Notes: generated by a model not told the origin, from the letters alone. A stretch of 30,059 nucleotides of DNA from an uncultured Roseburia sp. (GCA_910587865.1 CAJUNX010000016.1:1-30059); one strand, 5' to 3'; counted from the stretch's first letter, positions 1 to 7,604 are shown. Translations and numbers: made by a program.

Positions 1-98
1 CTCTCCGCTGGTCGCCCGGACAATCGTTTCATAGGGCAAAAGGTTCGGATTCCCCCTTTCTCCCACATGGGGCGGTGCATGTTTTACAGTTGATTCAT
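1..98 (-). pseudogene. N-terminal part of a conjugative-element helix-turn-helix protein, frameshifted near its start
   Basis: On the minus strand the best start is an ATG at 98-96 with an AAGGAG site upstream, but this frame stops after four codons (TAA at 86-84). The neighbouring frame is open to the window edge and reads HAPPHVGERGNPNLLPYE, then TIVRATSGE. From memory of the family, this resembles the N-terminus of sigma-factor-like HTH proteins found in Tn916-type and related clostridial elements. One base lost just after the ATG would explain the two frames. The C-terminal DNA-binding part lies outside the window. An unseen alternative start is also possible. Confidence 0.5.
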
Positions 99-180
99 TT
101 TCTTTACCTACTCCTTTCGAATTTAGGCGCAAAGCTTATGTATAGCTGTGTTGCTATCCTGTTTAATATAACACATATAT

Positions 181-199
181 CTTGACACCTTTTGTCAAG
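181..199. promoter_or_regulatory. Perfect inverted repeat, candidate operator
   Basis: CTTGACA and TGTCAAG flank a 5-nt spacer (181-187, 193-199). The repeat overlaps the stop codon of the WYL regulator gene and lies upstream of the minus-strand HTH gene that starts at 98. On the minus strand its left half also provides a consensus -35 hexamer (TTGACA), and TATATT lies further downstream, although at longer than optimal spacing. Binding by the adjacent regulator is inference. Confidence 0.35.
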
Positions 200-1091
200 G
201 TTTATTTTTCTTATAAATTTCCTGTGCCTGTGCAGCCAAAACAGCTTTCAAATATGCCGGCTCAATGATTTCAACCTGCGCCCCAAATGAGAGTAGATAA
301 CCAATAAGCCATTTATCAACAGGCATTTCAGCACTGGCAATTAAATCACCGTTTTTTTGATATTCAATCTGTGTTTCGTCAAATTCATCATAAACACGGT
401 ATGCCATTTCTTTTGAAAACAAAAGGACTATCCGTGAGCATATCTTTTGTAAATCATTGTTTTGTTCCGGGTATGGTCTTGGTATAAATGTATTCTCTAA
501 TACTTCCAACTCTAATATGCGGTTCAATTTGAATATCCGAAAATCCTGCTGTTTCATGCAGAACGCTTTCAAATACCATTCTTTTGACTTGTAAGATAGT
601 TTTAATGGCTGAATGATTCGTGTGCTTCTTTCGCTCTTGGTATTTTCATAAACTATCTTTATTTCTTTGCACTGAATTACTGCTGTTTTTAATATTTCAA
701 ATTTTGAGTTATCAAAAGCACATTTTCCCCACGGTGAAAAATCTACTTCAAGCCAATTTCTTGTATTTACGTTGAAAAGTGCCGATAATTTTGTTAGGAT
801 TTCTTTTCCGTCAATATAACCTGTAGCCAATATACTTTGTATGGCTGTCAAAACTTCCTGCTTTTCCTTTTCGGATAATATTGCCCTGTCCAGAATAAAG
901 TCCTGCAATAAGTATATCCCGCCATTTCTTCCTGTTTCGGCATAGATTGGAATACCTGCGCTGCTTAAGGCTTCCACGTCACGGTAAATTGTCCTTGAGG
1001 AAACTTCAAATTCAGCTGCTAATTCAGGAGCCGTAGCGTGTCCTTTGTCTAAAAGATAATATAAAATTTTGAATAAACGGCTATCTGACAT
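195..1091 (-). CDS. YafY/DeoR-type transcriptional regulator with WYL domain
   Basis: The protein has 298 residues when started at MSDSRLFKIL. An N-terminal winged HTH (about residues 1-60) has the pattern typical of the HTH_11 family, with RTIYRDVEALSSAG as the recognition helix region. The middle and C-terminal parts match the WYL ligand-sensing module, and the WYL residues themselves appear in SKEWYLKAFC. Such proteins are cytoplasmic one-component regulators, some of which respond to nucleic acid ligands. The ATG at 1091 was chosen because GGAGGTGAAATA precedes it directly; an upstream in-frame ATG at 1106 would lie on top of that site. The start overlaps the stop of a 33-codon ORF, which suggests translational coupling. 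The target genes are unknown. Confidence 0.88.
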   Translation of the reverse strand: MSDSRLFKILYYLLDKGHATAPELAAEFEVSSRTIYRDVEALSSAGIPIYAETGRNGGIYLLQDFILDRAILSEKEKQEVLTAIQSILATGYIDGKEILTKLSALFNVNTRNWLEVDFSPWGKCAFDNSKFEILKTAVIQCKEIKIVYENTKSERSTRIIQPLKLSYKSKEWYLKAFCMKQQDFRIFKLNRILELEVLENTFIPRPYPEQNNDLQKICSRIVLLFSKEMAYRVYDEFDETQIEYQKNGDLIASAEMPVDKWLIGYLLSFGAQVEIIEPAYLKAVLAAQAQEIYKKNKP

Positions 1092-1192
1092 TATTTCACC
1101 TCCCATTTAAGAATACCATAAAACTCTTGATATAGCTTGACAAATGCCCATTGTTTGGTACGGATCTGTATTGTAACAAGTTTTGTATCCAT
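1091..1192 (-). CDS. 33-residue small ORF translationally coupled to the WYL regulator
   Basis: A minus-strand ATG at 1192 is preceded by AAGGAGG with a normal spacer and opens 33 codons beginning MDTKLVTIQIRTKQW and ending ILKWEVK. Its stop overlaps the regulator start in a TAATG arrangement, and the regulator's own ribosome binding site lies inside it. I recognise no domain, signal peptide or membrane segment. It could be a leader peptide controlling the regulator, a short independent protein, or the shrunken remnant of a former first gene. The well-placed ribosome binding site and the overlap argue for translation; the function is unknown. Confidence 0.5.
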   Translation of the reverse strand: MDTKLVTIQIRTKQWAFVKLYQEFYGILKWEVK

Positions 1193-1217
1193 ATCAAATC
1201 CTCCTTGTATTTGTGAT

Positions 1218-1240
1218 AAAAAGTTGGTTGCAAACTTTTT
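1218..1240. promoter_or_regulatory. Inverted repeat upstream of the WYL regulator operon
   Basis: AAAAAGTT (1218-1225) and AACTTTTT (1233-1240) form a perfect 8-bp dyad around a 7-nt spacer. It sits 26 bp upstream of the small ORF that leads the regulator transcript. The position fits an autoregulatory operator, but no binding protein can be proven from sequence. Confidence 0.35.
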
Positions 1241-1384
1241 ACACTTTACTAACATTATCTCATAAAGAAAGATAATTGGAAGTTGACGAGTTATTTACCA
1301 TGTACCCAAAAAAGACGTATGGTTTACAATTTACTGTTCCATGCGCCTCTACGCTGTTTTACTGATATTAAATTGTTTCTCCAA

Positions 1385-2202
1385 TTATGCTAACTGCATT
1401 GATTGGCGTTCTGACTCTTTAACTATATCAAGGGATAATTCCGTAGCTTCTGCTATTTCCTCTAAAGTCATTTTACCTAACTTTATTAAATGAACCGCCG
1501 TTCTTTTTGCTTTATTTTGTTCCGCCTTTTGTGCCGCTTCATTCCTCATATCTTCCATAATTTTACACATAGCCGCTACTCTTTTCTCGTCTTGCTTAAA
1601 ATATCGTGCTTTTTTAGCAAGCGCTTCATAATTCATATCATCGGGGTTAGTGCATGAAAAATCGTGCATCAGCTTACCAACTTCATCATTGCCCCTATAT
1701 TTCCCATTAACATATATGATATGCGAACCGTCACCAAACAATTCCTTTCCTTCGTTGGTTTCCACATACCGTTGTATATGATATATGGCTTGATTTTTTT
1801 CCATAACATCATTCTCTGTAATAAAAATTACATAGCTGTCGGGAATATCTTCCGTATCATCTCCGGGTTTTAATATGTGTGCATCTAATAAGCTACTGTT
1901 GTGTCTTGCCCTTTTTGCGCCTGCTCCTGCATCTTTTCTTTGAATTTCAACATCAAACTCTTGTTTGGTGCTGTCAACCGCATGGACATCTAAAATAGCC
2001 GAACGTCCTTGCAAATTCTTCAATGGTTCTTGTGTACTGACCGATTTAACTGTTATATCCCCCGCCCTAAAATAATCCGCAGTATCAGCTCCACACCCTC
2101 AAAATTATCTGCAAGGCAGACTGTCATAAAATCATCGTCCATATATCGGAGTGATTTCAGACGTTCTAAGTCCTGTTGATGTGTCTGCTCCGTTGTATTC
2201 AA
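1385..2202 (-). pseudogene. Rpn-type PD-(D/E)XK nuclease / transposase-like gene, split by a single frameshift
   Basis: The downstream part (1385-2023) is open for 212 codons. It contains the nuclease core, with an aspartate in SAILDVHAVDS and the E-x-Q motif in EFDVEIQRK, and ends with the helical tail usual for Rpn/PDDEXK transposase-family proteins. The N-terminal part lies in another frame from a TTG at 2202 after a GGAGG site: MDDDFMTVCLADNFEGVELI runs to a stop at 2055-2053. The two frames meet at a run of five C on the plus strand (2059-2063), equal to five G in the gene. Adding one base there restores 273 codons. Rpn proteins are associated with recombination and anti-phage functions. 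A sequencing error in the homopolymer is possible, in which case the gene is intact. Confidence 0.75.
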
Positions 2203-2228
2203 AAATATCACTTTCCTCCACTGCTTTT

Positions 2229-2257
2229 ATTATACATTAGACAATACCCTTTGAAAA
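2229..2257 (-). promoter_or_regulatory. Promoter of the Rpn-type gene
   Basis: On the minus strand TTTTCA (2257-2252) and a perfect TATAAT (2234-2229) are separated by 17 bp, and transcription would enter the TTG start at 2202. A perfect palindrome, GAAAACT-G-AGTTTTC (2253-2267), overlaps the -35 element and is a plausible operator. Confidence 0.55.
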
Positions 2258-2360
2258 CTGAGTTTTCCATAGAATTTTCTCAATTTTCTATATGCTCTGA
2301 CGCTGTGTAACTTATTCAGTCACGATTGTACTAATGGTTGTTTAGGCAACTGAGAAGTTG

Positions 2361-2924
2361 TCAGCCTAAAACTTCCATAACTTTTTCAAATTTATCTTGA
2401 TAGTATTGTTTGCTTTCAGCAGATAGTTTTTGAAAACTTCTCGTCAACGTGTCTTTTACAAATGTCTTGCCTTCTTCAATTCCCATACCTTTTTGAACAT
2501 AGGCTAAATATAAGAGACTCGGCACACTATCAAAGTGTGAGATTGCATCAGCATCGGCAACACATAATTCTTCAAGGGTGATTTTCTCCGAACGGATACT
2601 ACCTCTGTGATTTCTGATACATTTTTGTACCAATGAAATCCTTTTGTCATCATAATCATATTCTTTTAGAATAAGATGTGCCATTTCTGCCCCATGGATA
2701 TGGTGAAGTTCATAAAGATTGTAATCTGTAATAGAAGCAATATCGTGCAGCCAAGCCGCAATCATGACAATTTCCTTATCTGCGCCGTATTTTTCTGCCA
2801 GAATTTCTGCATTGTTAACAACTTCAACAATGTGATAATATATGCCTATTCCAAACTTATTCGTTTGTTTTTGGCATCTATCATATATTTCATGCTGCAA
2901 ATTCTCTAAAATATCTTCCCGCAT
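2361..2924 (-). CDS. HD-domain phosphohydrolase
   Basis: The 187-residue cytoplasmic protein has the HD fold signature: H31, the doublet H60-D61 in AAWLHDIAS, histidines in ELHHIHGAE, another in NHRGS, and a downstream aspartate in VADADA. These residues bind metal ions in the family, which hydrolyses phosphate esters of nucleotides or related compounds; the substrate cannot be told. The start is supported by AGAGGAG seven to eight bases before the ATG. The gene is complete, the same length as many stand-alone HD proteins, and sits between two broken element genes. It is AT-rich like them and was probably acquired with the element. Confidence 0.85.
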   Translation of the reverse strand: MREDILENLQHEIYDRCQKQTNKFGIGIYYHIVEVVNNAEILAEKYGADKEIVMIAAWLHDIASITDYNLYELHHIHGAEMAHLILKEYDYDDKRISLVQKCIRNHRGSIRSEKITLEELCVADADAISHFDSVPSLLYLAYVQKGMGIEEGKTFVKDTLTRSFQKLSAESKQYYQDKFEKVMEVLG

Positions 2925-3001
2925 AGTTTCTCCTCTGCAAACACCGATTTCTACTTCTAACAGAATACCACAGTCACATTCATATTTCTATACAATTTTC
3001 A

Positions 3002-3789
3002 TTAAATTTCTTCCTCCCTCCGTTTCGTTTTGTTCTGTTGCCGATTATGCTGTCGGCTCTCGTTCTGAAACTCCCTTTCAAGGTTCTTTTTGCTGTAGCT
3101 GATTACCTCTGTATGCGCTAATTCTGTGGTGGTCCTGGTCTGCACTTTACCGATACTGTCATGCTCAGACTGCAAAGACTGTATCTCGGCTTTCCACTGT
3201 TTCGGCGTTATCTTCTCGCCATTCTGTAAAAGGCTCTGCATACGCTCCTTTAATTCGGGGTACTTCGATAAGCTGTCCTTATGCTCCTTATCGTATTTCA
3301 TTTTCGCAAATCCTTTGAGTGACTGGCTCTCCTTATAGGTGGCTTGGATTGGCGCAAAGAGGGCATACATTTTTGACAGTTCCTTTAATCGGTTTAGTTT
3401 CTGCCCCTTTGAAAGATGTACCGTTTCCAACTCTTGGTATCTCTGTTCCTTATCCGCTGTGAATTTCGCAAGGCTCTCAAAGCTGTCTATCTTCCTTGTC
3501 GTGATGAATTTCTCCGCATTGTCGGCTGACTGCAAGGCGGTTCTGTCGGATATTCTTCTTAGGTGCTTTCCGCTGACAATCGGCAAGTCTAATCTGCCTT
3601 TGCGCTCCCTTACTTTTGCAATCATCTCCATGACTTCACTCTTCACGCTGACCGCCGTATTTTTAATCTGCGTACTTTTGTACGTTGCGTACTTTTGTAC
3701 GTTGCGTACTGTGCGCTGTGAAGTTCCTGCTTAGCAGGCATGAGCATTTCTTTTGCCTGTTCCAACAACAGATTGTTCTTGATGATTAC
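3002..3789 (-). pseudogene. C-terminal remnant of a conjugative-element relaxase, frameshifted by a 17-bp duplication
   Basis: The longest open part (3002-3646) encodes a charged, mostly helical segment containing ERKGRLDLPIVSGKHLRRIS and ending in a lysine/arginine-rich tail. From memory this matches the C-terminal region of relaxase/mobilisation proteins of clostridial integrative elements, but the catalytic N-terminal histidine/tyrosine domain is absent. Upstream, another frame (from 3789) reads VIIKNNLLLEQAKEMLM and continues to HSAQYATYKST. The frames are separated by an extra 17-bp repeat at 3670-3703; deleting one copy joins them into 257 uninterrupted codons. No start codon or domain is recoverable upstream of 3789. 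The relaxase name is moderately sure, the broken frame very sure. Confidence 0.6.
3670..3710. repeat. 17-bp tandem duplication inside the relaxase remnant
   Basis: The unit GCGTACTTTTGTACGTT occurs at 3670-3686 and 3687-3703 without mismatch, followed by a 7-base partial third copy at 3704-3710. Because 17 is not a multiple of three, the extra copy shifts the reading frame of the minus-strand gene. Confidence 0.95.
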
Positions 3790-3993
3790 AATGTTTTACG
3801 CATTTTGTCATAATTGGAGTATTGTACTTTGTGAAACGAAATCCAAACTTTTTCCGGCAAGAATCCCCAATTATCAAGCTGTTTTCAGAAAAGTTTGGAT
3901 TTTATATAAGTTTGGATTTGTGGGAAAATTGCTGTCGGGACAACTCAATGATACCATATGCAGGTGGTTTATCCCAGGTAAAATACTCATCTG

Positions 3994-4017
3994 TCAAACT
4001 TCCTTTTCTGATCTCAT
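3994..4017 (-). pseudogene. Seven-codon stub resembling the start of an aadE/ANT(6) streptomycin adenylyltransferase gene
   Basis: A minus-strand ATG at 4017 follows a strong GGAGGAG site and opens MRSEKEV before a TGA. From memory, aminoglycoside 6-adenylyltransferases of Gram-positive mobile elements begin with MRSEKE. The rest of that protein is not visible in any frame between 3790 and 3994, so if the match is real only the translation start survived. Seven residues are weak evidence, so the identity is tentative. Confidence 0.25.
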
Positions 4018-4124
4018 TTTTCTCTCCTCCGATTATTGAAAATGACTGTTCTCGTTTCGCCGCTGACGATGTGGCTCAGATGAGAAGCACAAACGCCTGT
4101 CTTCTCGGCATACTTCCATTATAA

Positions 4125-4507
4125 TTTTACAGAATAATTGCAGGAATGCAATTTTCAAAAGTGTAAACCGGGGAAAGCCTTTTCATCTGACGGAAAATAT
4201 GATAAGATGAAGCCGTCAGTATAAACAGGTTTCTGTGGAAAAAAGATGTCGGCGGAGCATAAAACGCAGAAATCCGAAGGCATCATGGGGGCAGATGCTT
4301 TTGACCCTGACGTCATTGCATTGAAGATGAAGGGACAGAAAATTCAGGGGCGGGATTGATTGAGGGTAGATATTAATCTCGGATGAAAACCATTTAGATT
4401 TCGTGGAAGAGTCGTCAGAGTGAGTTATGATATTCCGCCAAATCCGGTTATTCAGAAAATATCATAAACGATGAAAAATGTCAGATAAAAGAAAAGGGGG
4501 ACGCAGT
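4125..4507. other. Junction region between the element remnant and core genes
   Basis: This gene-poor stretch contains a perfect 7-bp dyad, CTGACGG/CCGTCAG (4187-4193 and 4213-4219), around a 19-nt loop. It also contains one short plus-strand ORF (4246-4359). Composition rises in G+C across it. I see no attachment-site repeat, no purine riboswitch fold and no convincing promoter for the phosphorylase gene. Confidence 0.5.
4246..4359 (+). CDS. Possible 37-residue hypothetical protein
   Basis: The ATG at 4246 opens 37 codons beginning MSAEHKTQKSEGIMGADAF and including DPDVIALKMKGQKIQGRD. The second half has a protein-like residue mix, but there is no good ribosome binding site (only a purine-rich GGAAAAAAG) and no domain I recognise. 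It may be the leftover end of a longer gene destroyed when the element inserted. Low confidence. Confidence 0.2.
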   Translation: MSAEHKTQKSEGIMGADAFDPDVIALKMKGQKIQGRD

Positions 4508-5335
4508 ATGAATCCGGTATATGAGAAACTGATGAAGTGTTATGAAAGCGTTCGGGCGAAAACCGGCTTTGTGCCGAAGGCGGCGCTGATTTTAGGCTCC
4601 GGCCTCGGAAATTACGGGGAGCGGATCCGCGTGGAGACGATTGTCGATTATCATGAGATCGCGGGTTTTCCGGTGTCCACGGTGCCCGGACACGCGGGGC
4701 GGTTTCTGTTCGGATATGTGGGGGAGACGCCGGTGGTGTGCATGCAGGGGCGCGTGCATTATTATGAGGGTTATGACATGGCGGATGTCGTGCTTCCGGT
4801 GCGTCTGATGAAGCGGATGGGAGCGGAGATTCTGTTTCTGACCAATGCGGCGGGCGGCATCAGACAGGGGATGCACGCCGGGGATCTGATGCTGATCACG
4901 GGACAGATCGCAAGCTTCGTGCCCTCTCCGCTGCGCGGGCCGAATATCGACGAGCTCGGCGTGCGTTTCCCGGATATGAGCCAGATCTACGATAAGGACC
5001 TGCAGCGGACCGCGCGGGCGGCGGCGCTTAAAACCGGGGTGGATCTTTATGAGGGCACCTATCTGCAGCTGCCGGGACCGCAGTTTGAGACGCCGCAGGA
5101 GATCACCATGTGCCGCACGCTCGGCGCGGACGCGGTCGGCATGAGCACGGCCTGCGAGGCGGTGGCGGCAAAGCATATGGGCATGAAGGTGATGGGGATT
5201 TCCTGTATTTCCAATATGGCAAGCGGGATCTCGCCGGTTCCGCTGACCCACGAGGAGGTACAGGAGACGGCGGATCGGACAGCTCCGAGATTTGAGGCGC
5301 TGGTGACAGAAATACTTACAAACATAGGCGGGTGA
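4508..5335 (+). CDS. punA: Purine nucleoside phosphorylase, trimeric inosine/guanosine type
   Basis: The 275-residue enzyme splits purine nucleosides with phosphate to free base and ribose-1-phosphate for purine salvage. The family phosphate-binding loop LILGSGLGNYG lies at about residues 27-37. Further family motifs are TVPGHAGRF, the RVHYYEGY histidine region, FLTNAAGG, the base-binding glutamate in GPQFETP, AVGMSTACEA and CISNMASGI. The length is normal. I chose the ATG at 4508 because AGGGGG precedes it at a usual distance; a longer frame from 4478 lacks this. The stop overlaps the possible GTG start of the amidohydrolase gene in GTGA, so the two are probably co-transcribed as a nucleoside salvage pair. 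Confidence 0.95.
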   Translation: MNPVYEKLMKCYESVRAKTGFVPKAALILGSGLGNYGERIRVETIVDYHEIAGFPVSTVPGHAGRFLFGYVGETPVVCMQGRVHYYEGYDMADVVLPVRLMKRMGAEILFLTNAAGGIRQGMHAGDLMLITGQIASFVPSPLRGPNIDELGVRFPDMSQIYDKDLQRTARAAALKTGVDLYEGTYLQLPGPQFETPQEITMCRTLGADAVGMSTACEAVAAKHMGMKVMGISCISNMASGISPVPLTHEEVQETADRTAPRFEALVTEILTNIGG

Positions 5336-5340
5336 CGGAT

Positions 5341-6750
5341 ATGAATACACGTTTTTTTAACGCGAAGATCCTGGTTCCTGCGGAGGGACACCGGTTTGAG
5401 GTGACGGAGGGCGAGCTCTGGGTGCAGGGGGATACGATCTGCTATATCGGAACAGGGGAGCCTGACGTGAGGCCGGATTCTGGCCGTGCAGCCGGATCGC
5501 CGGACGAACGTCCGGCGGGTGCTACGGGAGCCGCGGAGGAATCGTCCGGATCGCCGGCCGGATGTCAGGAGGGAGCTTTGGGACAGTCCGCTGCCGCTAA
5601 GCCGCTCTCATGGGACCGCGAGATCGACGCCGGCGGCAATCTTTTGATTCCGGGCTTTAAAAATGCGCACACGCACACGGCGATGACATTTCTGCGCTCC
5701 TGCGCGGACGACCTTCCGCTGGCGGACTGGCTGAACACGCAGGTGTTTCCGCGCGAGGCGCAGCTTACGGCGGAGGATATCTACTGGCTGGATCTCTTAG
5801 GGATCATGGAATACGTAACAAGCGGGATCACTGCGAATTTTGACATGTATTTTTATCCGCAGATGAGCGCGAAGGCGGCCGTGGATACGGGGTTTCGGAC
5901 GGTGCAGACCGGGACGCTCAACAATTTCAGCAGCTCCGCCGGTCAGATGGAGGAGGATTATCACCGGATAAATGAGATGAGCGGCCTGACGTCGTTTATC
6001 GTCGGATTTCACGCGGAATATACCACATCGAGGGAGAGGATGGAGGACGTGGCGCGGCTGGCGCAGAAGCTGAAATCCCCGGTGTGGCTGCACAATTCCG
6101 AGACGGAATCCGAGGTGAGGGAGTGTAAGGAGCGCTGGGGCATGACACCGACCGCGCTGACCGACGCGCTTGGGATGTACGAATACGGGGGCGGCGGCTA
6201 TCACTGCGTCTGGGTGGAGGAGCCGGATTTTGAGATCTTTAAAAAACGCGGACTGACCGCGGTGACAAACCCGGCTTCGAATCTGAAGCTCGCGAGCGGC
6301 ATCTGTCCGGTGAAACGGTTTGTGGACGAGGGAATCTCCATGGCGATCGGCACGGACGGCCCGGCGAGCAACAACTGCCTGAATATGTTCCGGGAGATCT
6401 TTCTGGTCTCCGCGCTGGCGAAGGTGCGGGAGAGGGATGCGGCCTGCGTCAGTGCAAACGAGATTCTCTATATGGCGACCTCGGGCGGTGCGCACGCGAT
6501 GCTGCTTTCTGACTGTGACTGCCTTGCGGCAGGGAAGAAGGCGGATGTGGTCATGATCGACCTGCAGCAGCCGAATATGCAGCCGGAGAACAATCTGGTG
6601 AACAATCTGGTCTACAGCGGCGGCAGTCGGAATGTGAAGCTGACCATGGTAAACGGAAGGATCCTCTATGAGGACGGGCGGTTTGACATCGGGTTTGACC
6701 CGAAGGAGATCTATGCAAAAGCGAATGCGGTCATAAGGCGAATGGGGTAA
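5341..6750 (+). CDS. Amidohydrolase of the S-adenosylhomocysteine/methylthioadenosine deaminase family
   Basis: A cytoplasmic TIM-barrel metalloenzyme of about 469 residues. The H-x-H metal pair is H110/H112 in NAHTHTAMT. Later family positions are GFHAEYT, LHNSETESE, YHCVWVEE, NPASNLKLASG and the GTDGPASNN aspartate, all in the order of MtaD/SsnA-type adenosine-derivative deaminases. It follows the purine phosphorylase gene with a possible 4-base overlap (GTG at 5332) or a start at ATG 5341; the latter fits the family N-terminus better. Residues about 40-92 are a Gly/Ala/Ser/Pro-rich insertion within the N-terminal composite domain, absent from typical members. One usual histidine before NPxSNLKLASG is threonine here, so the exact substrate is uncertain. 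Confidence 0.85.
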   Translation: MNTRFFNAKILVPAEGHRFEVTEGELWVQGDTICYIGTGEPDVRPDSGRAAGSPDERPAGATGAAEESSGSPAGCQEGALGQSAAAKPLSWDREIDAGGNLLIPGFKNAHTHTAMTFLRSCADDLPLADWLNTQVFPREAQLTAEDIYWLDLLGIMEYVTSGITANFDMYFYPQMSAKAAVDTGFRTVQTGTLNNFSSSAGQMEEDYHRINEMSGLTSFIVGFHAEYTTSRERMEDVARLAQKLKSPVWLHNSETESEVRECKERWGMTPTALTDALGMYEYGGGGYHCVWVEEPDFEIFKKRGLTAVTNPASNLKLASGICPVKRFVDEGISMAIGTDGPASNNCLNMFREIFLVSALAKVRERDAACVSANEILYMATSGGAHAMLLSDCDCLAAGKKADVVMIDLQQPNMQPENNLVNNLVYSGGSRNVKLTMVNGRILYEDGRFDIGFDPKEIYAKANAVIRRMG

Positions 6751-6830
6751 ATACGCAATGTGAATGGAAAATACGCATTGCGAGTGGAAAATACGCAATG
6801 TGAATGGAAAATACGCATTGCGTATGAAAC
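6751..6830. repeat. Four 20-bp tandem repeats before the MBL hydrolase gene
   Basis: Units begin at 6751, 6771, 6791 and 6811 and alternate between two forms, ATACGCAATGTGAATGGAAA and ATACGCATTGCGAGTGGAAA, with a diverged last unit. The last contains a perfect dyad, ATACGCA-T-TGCGTAT (6811-6825), and its CATTGCGTAT can also pair with ATACGCAATG at 6791-6800. The array starts at the last base of the amidohydrolase stop and ends 15 bp before the next start codon. Confidence 0.95.
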
Positions 6831-6845
6831 AGAAAGGGAAGCGAT

Positions 6846-7601
6846 ATGCGCGTTATTTTTATACATCACAGCTGTTTTCTGGTCGAGGTGGACGAGAAGG
6901 TGCTGATTTTTGACTGGTTCGACGGGGAGAGGGTGGACGGGATCCATTTCGGCGGCGTCCTGCCGGAGTATGAACCGGATACGCCGGTATATGTGTTTGC
7001 GAGCCATAAGCATCAGGATCATTTCGATATGGATGTGCTGCGGTGGGCAAAGCGTTATCCGAAGATCCGCTACATTTTTTCAAAGGACTGTAAAATGAGC
7101 CCGCGTTTTTTGGAAAAGCATGGGTTTTCTGCGGATATCGCAAAACGGATTCTTTATGTCCGTGCCATGGAAAACTATGAGCTGGAAGACTTAAAGATCG
7201 AGACGCTGCGTTCGACGGACGCGGGGGTGGCGTTTTACGTGACGACAAACGGGGCCTCTTTTTTCCATGCAGGCGATTTGAATGACTGGAAATGGGAGGG
7301 CGCGGGCGATCTCGTGAACGGCATGATGGCGTCAAATTACCGGACGCAGATCCGCAGGCTGGCGCATAAGAAGATTCATCTGGCGTTTGTGCCGATGGAT
7401 CCGCGGCTGGGAGAACACCAGTTTGCCGGAATAGATTATTTTATGCGGCACACGGATGCGGATTATGTCTTCCCGATGCACATGTGGAAGGATTATTCCG
7501 GGATCAAAGAATATAAAAAGCGGATCTCCAATGAGCGGATGGCGGAGCGGATCGTGGAGATCGCGTGTGAAAATCAGATTTTTGAGATCCGGGAGGAGTA
7601 A
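6846..7601 (+). CDS. MBL-fold metal-dependent hydrolase
   Basis: A 251-residue cytoplasmic protein with a compact metallo-beta-lactamase fold. The metal-binding motif is SHKHQDHFD (about residues 53-61), followed by FHAGDLNDW and the C-terminal histidine of FPMHMWKDY. The variant SHKHxDHF, with no insert domain, matches UlaG-like or uncharacterised MBL proteins rather than RNase J or glyoxalase II; the substrate is unknown. The start ATG follows AAAGGGAAG. It lies downstream of the amidohydrolase with only the 20-bp repeat array between, so read-through transcription is likely. No terminator is seen after the gene. Confidence 0.85.
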   Translation: MRVIFIHHSCFLVEVDEKVLIFDWFDGERVDGIHFGGVLPEYEPDTPVYVFASHKHQDHFDMDVLRWAKRYPKIRYIFSKDCKMSPRFLEKHGFSADIAKRILYVRAMENYELEDLKIETLRSTDAGVAFYVTTNGASFFHAGDLNDWKWEGAGDLVNGMMASNYRTQIRRLAHKKIHLAFVPMDPRLGEHQFAGIDYFMRHTDADYVFPMHMWKDYSGIKEYKKRISNERMAERIVEIACENQIFEIREE

Positions 7602-7604
7602 TAC

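Larger units (their letters stand above)
1..4130. mobile_element. Degenerate integrative/conjugative element remnant
   Basis: This stretch is clearly richer in A+T than the sequence from 4508 onward. It holds gene types common in clostridial conjugative elements: an element-type HTH protein start, a WYL regulator, an Rpn-type PD-(D/E)XK nuclease gene, an HD hydrolase and a relaxase C-terminus. At least three of the reading frames are broken (near 95, at 2059-2063 and at 3670-3703). No integrase, excisionase or attachment site is visible, and the left boundary is outside the window. The right boundary is inferred from the change in composition and from the first core gene at 4508. The element assignment is inference from gene content. 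Confidence 0.6.

Noticed and set aside
3126..4124. Plus-strand ORFs of 70-131 codons over the relaxase remnant
   Set aside because: They are antisense to a recognisable minus-strand protein or lie in non-coding AT-rich sequence, with no start signals or family features.
1..4130. Complete transposon or IS element
   Set aside because: No transposase or integrase with intact catalytic motifs and no terminal repeats are visible; the Rpn-type gene belongs to a nuclease family and is broken.
4125..4507. Purine riboswitch upstream of punA
   Set aside because: I find no three-way junction core motifs; only a simple 7-bp dyad with a 19-nt loop.
4592..5391. Long minus-strand ORFs opposite punA
   Set aside because: GC-rich codon use in punA leaves the opposite strand open; the translations are His/Arg-rich and have no domain.
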